Shown here piece after piece: positions 47,169 through 50,973 of a stretch of DNA of 50,973 nt; the first letter of the stretch is position 1; each line of letters opens with the position of its first letter. The position numbers were made by a program, and so were the translations under genes. The stretch comes from Chloroflexota bacterium (lineage in GTDB: Bacteria > Chloroflexota > Dormibacteria > CF-121), in NCBI GenBank assembly GCA_005881175.1, contig VBEN01000009.1, positions 1 to 50,973 of the forward strand, read 5' to 3'. The notes below the pieces were generated by a model, which worked only from the letters and a program-made list of their open reading frames with translations, did not search any database and had not been told where the DNA came from.

Positions 47169-48281
47169 TCAGGCGGCGGCTTGGGTCAGGGCAGACGCCT
47201 GGCGGACTTGCCGAAGCGGTAACGCAGCCAGGCTCACAAGCCAGCCACACAGCGCGGCGAGGGTGATCAGCGGAAATATTGGGGCCACGTAAATTGGGAC
47301 GTAGACCATGAACGTGATGGCGTGTTGCCATCTCGGAGGATTTGTCCGAAGGATCAGCCAGCCCGCTAACACGGGCGCCGAGAGGTCGTAGAAGTTGATG
47401 TAGGGGCTGATCAGCATGCTGGCCACCAGCCCAACGGCGATCGGAATTGACGAATCTCCCGGGCGGGCGCGCCTGATCACCCAAACCGAGACGGCGAGGA
47501 CGAGGAGGATGCCGATCACCGCGGCTGGCAATGGCAGCTGACGTCCAAATGAAATCTGGACGGGCCCGGGAATGCCTTGAACGTCCGCCAGCGATTGCAT
47601 GACGTTGTGGAAAACCGAGGTCCCGACCACGAGCAGGCTGACGGCGGCGAGCATGACCGTCACTCCCAGCCAGCCGACAAAGACACGCCAGTAGCCGGCA
47701 AGTAGCAGCGCGACTGGCACGAGAAAGGCCGCCTGTGGCTTTAGAAATACCGCCGCCAGGGCGATGCCGGCCAGCCAGGGACGGTCGCGCCGCATCAGCC
47801 ACCATGTCACCGCCACTGCGGCCACGATGATCAGGCTCGCCTGGCCGATCATGAAGCTGACAAACACGGGTAGGAGTGTGGCGGCGGCCAGGCCGTGGGC
47901 GACCTTTAATATCCGCGCCCCGGGCGCAACGAGGTGCCAGGCAACCGCGAACGCCCCAGCCAGGATCCCACTCCAGATGACTGCGGCCACGGCGTAAGTC
48001 AGCCAGCTCAAGGGCAGCACCAGCCAGGCCAGGGCGGGCGGGTTCAGATAGGGCAAGGGACGGCCAACGGCGCTCGTCACGGCTGGCAAGAACACTGAAG
48101 GGTCATACATCGCGGCCCATCCATGGGCCTGCCCCATCTGCGCCGCGAGGTAGTAGACGAAGAAATCGGGGAGGGCGACGCGGTACCGTAGCGTGTCCAA
48201 CCACTGCAGGTCGAGGAACGCGAGGACCGCGGCGGCTGCGATTGCGAATAGGAGCAGGTGGCTGCGGCTGAATGCCTTCAC
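47169..48281 (-). CDS. GT87-like polyprenol-dependent glycosyltransferase (DUF2029)
   Basis: A 370-residue protein with about nine to ten hydrophobic helices. The first loop contains 'VALPDFFVYYLAAQMGQAHG', and 'PLPYLNPPALAWLVLPLSWL' follows; both are typical of the GT-C fold GT87/DUF2029 family, whose PimE members are mannosyltransferases using a polyprenyl-phosphate sugar. Sugar and acceptor are unknown here. ATG start overlaps the stop of the upstream CPBP gene (ATGA), so the two are co-expressed. Confidence 0.8.
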   Translation of the reverse strand: MKAFSRSHLLLFAIAAAAVLAFLDLQWLDTLRYRVALPDFFVYYLAAQMGQAHGWAAMYDPSVFLPAVTSAVGRPLPYLNPPALAWLVLPLSWLTYAVAAVIWSGILAGAFAVAWHLVAPGARILKVAHGLAAATLLPVFVSFMIGQASLIIVAAVAVTWWLMRRDRPWLAGIALAAVFLKPQAAFLVPVALLLAGYWRVFVGWLGVTVMLAAVSLLVVGTSVFHNVMQSLADVQGIPGPVQISFGRQLPLPAAVIGILLVLAVSVWVIRRARPGDSSIPIAVGLVASMLISPYINFYDLSAPVLAGWLILRTNPPRWQHAITFMVYVPIYVAPIFPLITLAALCGWLVSLAALPLRQVRQASALTQAAA

Positions 48282-49141
48282 GCCACGCCCTCCAACGCAA
48301 AGACGCCGCCAGAATGTCGCGGCCGGATGAGGAAGAGTCCGAGTCCGGCCAGGCCGAGATTGACCGCGGTGTCGACGAGGAAGCCGGGGAGCGTTGGCGC
48401 AACCGGGGATGCGTGCCCAAAGGCCAGGATCAAGATGAAATCGTAGGCGGCGTGAATCGCGATCACCGGCCAGATGGTGTTCATTCGCAAGCGGGCCGCC
48501 GCGAACAAGACGCCGATCAACGCCGCCTCGAACATCTGATACACGACACCAAGCTCATCGGCGCCAGGCAGGAAGAGATTGTCGACATGGCTGAGCCCGA
48601 AAAGGAGCGAGCAGATCAGGACGCGCGAAAGCGCCGGGTACCGCGCAAGCGCCTCCAGGACGAGCCCGCGATAGGTTGCCTCCTCCATGAAGACGTCGAC
48701 CAGCATGAAAACAATCTGGAGGGCCAGCACAAGAGCGATCGTCGGCATGAACCCACGAGCCGACAGGCCGACAATTGGTAGCGCAAGGGTGGCGACGAGC
48801 GGAACAGCCAGGTGCGGCGCACGCCAGGCGCCCGGCCAGGTGAAGCCGGCCCGTCGCCACCAACCCAGGCGTGTCAGGATGAAGGTGACGAACAGGGCTG
48901 GGACCAGCACGAGCCCAAACGGCATGATGTACTGCCACCGGCTGGAGGTGCCCGCAGCGACCAGGCCGCGGATCGCCACCAGGGTGCCGGTCTGCGCGAT
49001 GAAAAGTGCGAGCGCAAAGCCGAGCCCACCGCGACGCGGTTGCCTGAAGAGGAGCACCCCGGCGGTCGCAACGATGAGACCGATGCTGATCTTGACTAGC
49101 CAGTCCAGGCCCGGAAGGAAGTGCGGCGCGACTAGGCCCAT
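48278..49141 (-). CDS. CPBP-family intramembrane metalloprotease
   Basis: A 287-residue membrane protein with about eight helices. It carries the CPBP/ABI (Rce1-like) motifs in order: 'EEATYRG' (EExxxR), 'FGLSHVDN' (FxxxH) and 'AIHAAYDF' (HxxxD). Such proteins cleave or bind membrane-anchored substrates; in bacteria targets are mostly unknown. It lies first in a two-gene unit with the GT87-like enzyme. The ATG at 49141 has no strong Shine-Dalgarno. Confidence 0.85.
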   Translation of the reverse strand: MGLVAPHFLPGLDWLVKISIGLIVATAGVLLFRQPRRGGLGFALALFIAQTGTLVAIRGLVAAGTSSRWQYIMPFGLVLVPALFVTFILTRLGWWRRAGFTWPGAWRAPHLAVPLVATLALPIVGLSARGFMPTIALVLALQIVFMLVDVFMEEATYRGLVLEALARYPALSRVLICSLLFGLSHVDNLFLPGADELGVVYQMFEAALIGVLFAAARLRMNTIWPVIAIHAAYDFILILAFGHASPVAPTLPGFLVDTAVNLGLAGLGLFLIRPRHSGGVFALEGVA

Positions 49142-49218
49142 CGCCCCTATGACGGCGGCGACGACGGCTGCCTGCGATCATCAGGCGGTCGAAATGGAGA
49201 CGAGACCAGGGGCGAGCG

Positions 49219-49335
49219 CTACTCTCGGGCCGGCTCCTTGGTCGGTTCCGGCCAGGACGGCTCTTCCACCGGCTGGGGCGCCGTCTCCGGCTCCTCGACG
49301 ATCTTGACCGTACGGATTTCGCGCCCTAAGTTCAT
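49219..49335 (-). CDS. 38-residue proline/glutamate-rich small protein
   Basis: Begins with ATG immediately after the stop of the upstream gene (TAAATG), with GGAGGGAG about 6 bases before the ATG, which is a strong initiation site. The product starts 'MNLGREIRTVKIVEEPE' and continues as a Pro/Glu repeat-like tail (EEPSWPEP, TKEPARE). No signal or membrane segment. It looks like the small acidic tail peptides encoded beside hypothetical genes in some actinobacteria, but this is from memory, not a search. Function unknown. Confidence 0.6.
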   Translation of the reverse strand: MNLGREIRTVKIVEEPETAPQPVEEPSWPEPTKEPARE

Positions 49336-49977
49336 TTACGCTCCCTCCACGAAATCTCCCGCTGCGCGCATCAGGTCGGGAAGCTCCGTCAACGACACGA
49401 CCGGTACCTGATATTTCTTGGCCAGGGCTTCGACGGTCGCCTCGCTGAGCACCCTTTGGCTCCTAACCTTCGTCCTGCCGAAAAAGCCGATCGAGGTTCG
49501 CTCAGGTATTTCGTCGGAGAAGGCCACGATGCGGGCAAACTGCGCCCGCCAGCCTCGCTGGTGAATCCGTACGGTTCCGCTGCCCGCCACACCTGTGAGG
49601 ACGAACTGGTCATCTGGAATGGCGAAGCGGCGAGTCCATTGCAGCCTCGCAGCACGCTGCACGCTCTGCACCCTCGACACCCATTGGAGCTCGCCAAGGT
49701 CGTGGCAGGCATACAGGCCACACCCGCATCCCGCCGCGGGCGCCTCATGGACTGGATTGCCGAAACCGCTCAGAGGACCGCAGCAGACGGCGATATTCCT
49801 TCCAGGCTCCCAGAAGTATGTCCGGGGACCGAGGCCCGTCAGCGCCAGGCTGCGCCTATTACCGATGAAGTGAATCCGATTAACCCGGAAGCCGACAACC
49901 GGGCGGGTCTGTGCGGATCCGGCCGCTGCGCGCAACTCTGGAAAGACCGTCCCCCAGACGTCCGGATCGAGCTGCAT
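49336..49977 (-). CDS. Hypothetical protein with a CGCGLYA motif
   Basis: A 213-residue protein without membrane segments. A central 'EAPAAGCGCGLYACHDLGEL' segment, then 'VLTGVAGSGTVRIHQRGWRAQFA', recalls actinobacterial hypothetical proteins with a short Cys-x-Cys-Gly-[IL]-Tyr-Ala motif and a 'GWRA' motif. The C-terminus has a helical 'ATVEALAKKYQVPVVSLTELPDLM'. ATG at 49977 is placed by AGGAGG; a TTG at 49986 sits too close to it. It is directly followed by the 38-residue ORF and so probably co-expressed. The two cysteines could bind metal, but this is unproved. Confidence 0.65.
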   Translation of the reverse strand: MQLDPDVWGTVFPELRAAAGSAQTRPVVGFRVNRIHFIGNRRSLALTGLGPRTYFWEPGRNIAVCCGPLSGFGNPVHEAPAAGCGCGLYACHDLGELQWVSRVQSVQRAARLQWTRRFAIPDDQFVLTGVAGSGTVRIHQRGWRAQFARIVAFSDEIPERTSIGFFGRTKVRSQRVLSEATVEALAKKYQVPVVSLTELPDLMRAAGDFVEGA

Positions 49978-50005
49978 CAGCCGCAACCTCCTGGATTTGC
50001 TGGCC

Positions 50006-50048
50006 TGGTAGGGGCGGAGAGGATCGAACTCTCGACACCCTAGTTAAA
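50006..50048 (-). other. 3' fragment of a tRNA-Lys-like gene (attachment-site remnant)
   Basis: On the minus strand this gives a canonical tRNA 3' half: anticodon TTT followed by AA, anticodon-stem 3' strand CTAGG, variable GTGTC, T arm GAGAG-TTCGATC-CTCTC, acceptor strand CGCCCCT, discriminator A and CCA. Position 33 is C instead of the invariant T, so identity ends at the anticodon. The 5' half (a strand beginning AGGGGCG) is not found to the right in the window. Not a functional tRNA. This is the form left at one end of an element that integrates into a tRNA 3' end; the inserted DNA should be on the right. Confidence 0.75.
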
Positions 50049-50080
50049 GGTAGCAGGGCTTGAGCGCTGTAGCCGGAACC

Positions 50081-50641
50081 TTATGGAATGAAGGAAGGGC
50101 CACACGTAAAGGCCCCGACATTGTTGAGAGTCGGTGCACCAGCCGCGACCATTCGCGCAGCTAACGAGCCGCTCTCTTCGTCCGCCTTGATAGTCAGGCT
50201 TGATGCGCCATTGCGATTCTCAGTCGATAGAGATGATCCTGATTTCGGCAGGAAGTTGAGAAAGTCCATCGAAGGGTAGCCATTTGGAGCGGCCTCCATC
50301 AGAGGATCGGGCGTGGCACTGGTGCCGTGATTTGCGAGAGGCTCTGGTTGGTGGTAGAAGGAGCGATAGGTGTCCGCTCCGTGATACGGATAGGCGTTGA
50401 GCCGCAGGAAGTAGGGCTTGCCGTTAAGGATCCCCTCCAAGAACAGCGAAGTATCGGTAAATTCCCGTTCCCGCCCCGCTCGCATGCCAACCTCTCCGGT
50501 TTGCTGGCCCCCGCTCACGGCCCCGGAAAAAACCATGGTGCCAGGTTCGACTGGGCCGGATGGGACGGTGGGGGTGGAAGTAATGGATCCACAGCCGACC
50601 AAGGCGAAGGCCGCCAGACAACAAACCAGACCCGCGCGCAT
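50081..50641 (-). CDS. Putative lipoprotein of unknown function
   Basis: About 186 residues. The N-terminus is a type II signal peptide with lipobox 'LVGC' near residue 18, followed by a Thr/Pro/Ser-rich spacer. The rest ('GKPYFLRLNAYPYHGADTYRS', 'SLTIKADEESGSLAARM') looks like an all-beta domain of the kind that ends with a composition check 'SGSLxAxM', often seen in small secreted proteins. Base composition looks lower in GC than the operons to the left, and it lies on the element side of the tRNA fragment. Start ATG at 50641; GTG at 50650 possible. Confidence 0.65.
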   Translation of the reverse strand: MRAGLVCCLAAFALVGCGSITSTPTVPSGPVEPGTMVFSGAVSGGQQTGEVGMRAGREREFTDTSLFLEGILNGKPYFLRLNAYPYHGADTYRSFYHQPEPLANHGTSATPDPLMEAAPNGYPSMDFLNFLPKSGSSLSTENRNGASSLTIKADEESGSLAARMVAAGAPTLNNVGAFTCGPSFIP

Positions 50642-50722
50642 CTCTGCCACTATGTAACGGGCGATCCGTCGAAGCCCCGAGTTTGGCTGGCCAAGCGAAA
50701 CCGCCGCAGTTATGGTGTCCCT

Positions 50723-50973
50723 TCAACCGGTACTTTCAGCGATTTTCGTCGTCTCTGATGATTCCGCGTGTCTGAGTCGTTCGAAGCCGTCCAGGAGTAG
50801 ATCCAGGGCGAACTCGAACTCGAACTGATCGTCGCAACCCGGACCGACGACCGACTCGCCTTCGTGGGAGGCCGCCCCGGCGATCTCCACTACGTAGGGA
50901 TACTTCCCTGCCAACTCGCGGAGCATGATCGCCTGCATTTCCGGATCGACAGTTCGTGAGTCATTGAAGAGTT
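50723..50973 (-). CDS. TetR-type transcriptional regulator, C-terminal part (cut by window end)
   Basis: The frame is open to the right edge of the window, so the 5' part lies outside. The visible ~82 residues include 'LRELAGKYPYVVEIA' and 'DQFEFEFALDLLLDGFERLR'. This matches the ligand-binding C-terminal domain of tetracycline-repressor-like proteins, where the 'FEFGLDLLLDG' helix ends the fold. The DNA-binding half is not visible. Its regulated gene cannot be named. Confidence 0.6.
   Translation of the reverse strand, partial: LFNDSRTVDPEMQAIMLRELAGKYPYVVEIAGAASHEGESVVGPGCDDQFEFEFALDLLLDGFERLRHAESSETTKIAESTG

Noticed and set aside
1-50973. CRISPR array, insertion sequence, toxin-antitoxin or phage-defence genes
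   Set aside because: No spaced direct repeats, transposase motifs or defence-type domains were found; the only mobile-element sign is the tRNA fragment at the right end.

Overview
The window is a GC-rich (roughly 65% by eye) bacterial chromosome segment made almost entirely of housekeeping genes with very tight spacing. GTG and TTG starts are frequent, and start/stop codons overlap by 1-10 bases at most junctions. A three-subunit PurSQL, a GuaB3-type IMP dehydrogenase relative, paired DUF881 proteins, a class 1B PyrK/PyrD pair and a PyrR-binding hairpin that covers a Shine-Dalgarno all fit the Terrabacteria (a Chloroflexota/Dormibacterota- or actinobacteria-like lineage). That placement is an inference from gene content, because there is no rRNA gene here.

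Layout. At 1-6.4 kb lie a secreted M23 peptidase, a minus-strand unit (two DUF881 proteins and threonine aldolase), glutamate dehydrogenase and a YbaK-type deacylase. At 6.5-11.1 kb is guaB3-guaA-purD-purE. At 11.2-15.1 kb are an SRPBCC protein and a biotin-dependent carboxylase pair whose carboxyltransferase has an unusual active site. At 15.0-17.9 kb is an ECF sigma factor with a membrane-anchored, propeller-bearing putative anti-sigma. At 18.1-28.0 kb is a nine-gene purine operon, purB-C-S-Q-L-F-M-N-H, with every junction overlapping. At 28.1-30.1 kb an FMN riboswitch precedes an EamA transporter and a luciferase-like oxidoreductase. At 30.2-35.1 kb are recJ, a cobyrinate a,c-diamide synthase, a DnaJ-like chaperone, a DUF2905 protein and a CxxS glutaredoxin-like protein. 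At 35.2-44.7 kb is the pyrimidine operon pyrB-R-C-carAB-K-D-E, in which the two carbamoyl-phosphate synthetase subunits are one 1458-residue polypeptide. At 44.7-50.0 kb are envelope-related and unknown genes: a degenerate M23 protein, an L,D-transpeptidase, a GT87-like glycosyltransferase, a CPBP protease, a 38-residue proline/glutamate-rich ORF and a CGCGLYA-motif protein.

The purine genes together cover PRPP to IMP and on to GMP. purK, purA and a classical CBS-containing guaB are not in the window. The pyrimidine genes cover bicarbonate/glutamine to OMP; pyrF is absent. Regulation can be read in two leaders: the FMN aptamer at 28.08-28.20 kb, and a PyrR hairpin at 35.30-35.32 kb just after a good sigma70-type promoter and overlapping the pyrB ribosome-binding site, with pyrR as the second gene of the same operon.

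The right end changes character. At 50,006-50,048 there is a 3' fragment of a tRNA gene (anticodon through CCA, most like tRNA-Lys) without its 5' half, the usual scar of site-specific integration. Its orientation puts the inserted DNA to the right, where base composition looks lower in GC and a lipoprotein and the C-terminal part of a TetR-type regulator are found. A GC-rich palindromic repeat sits in-frame in purS and in carAB.
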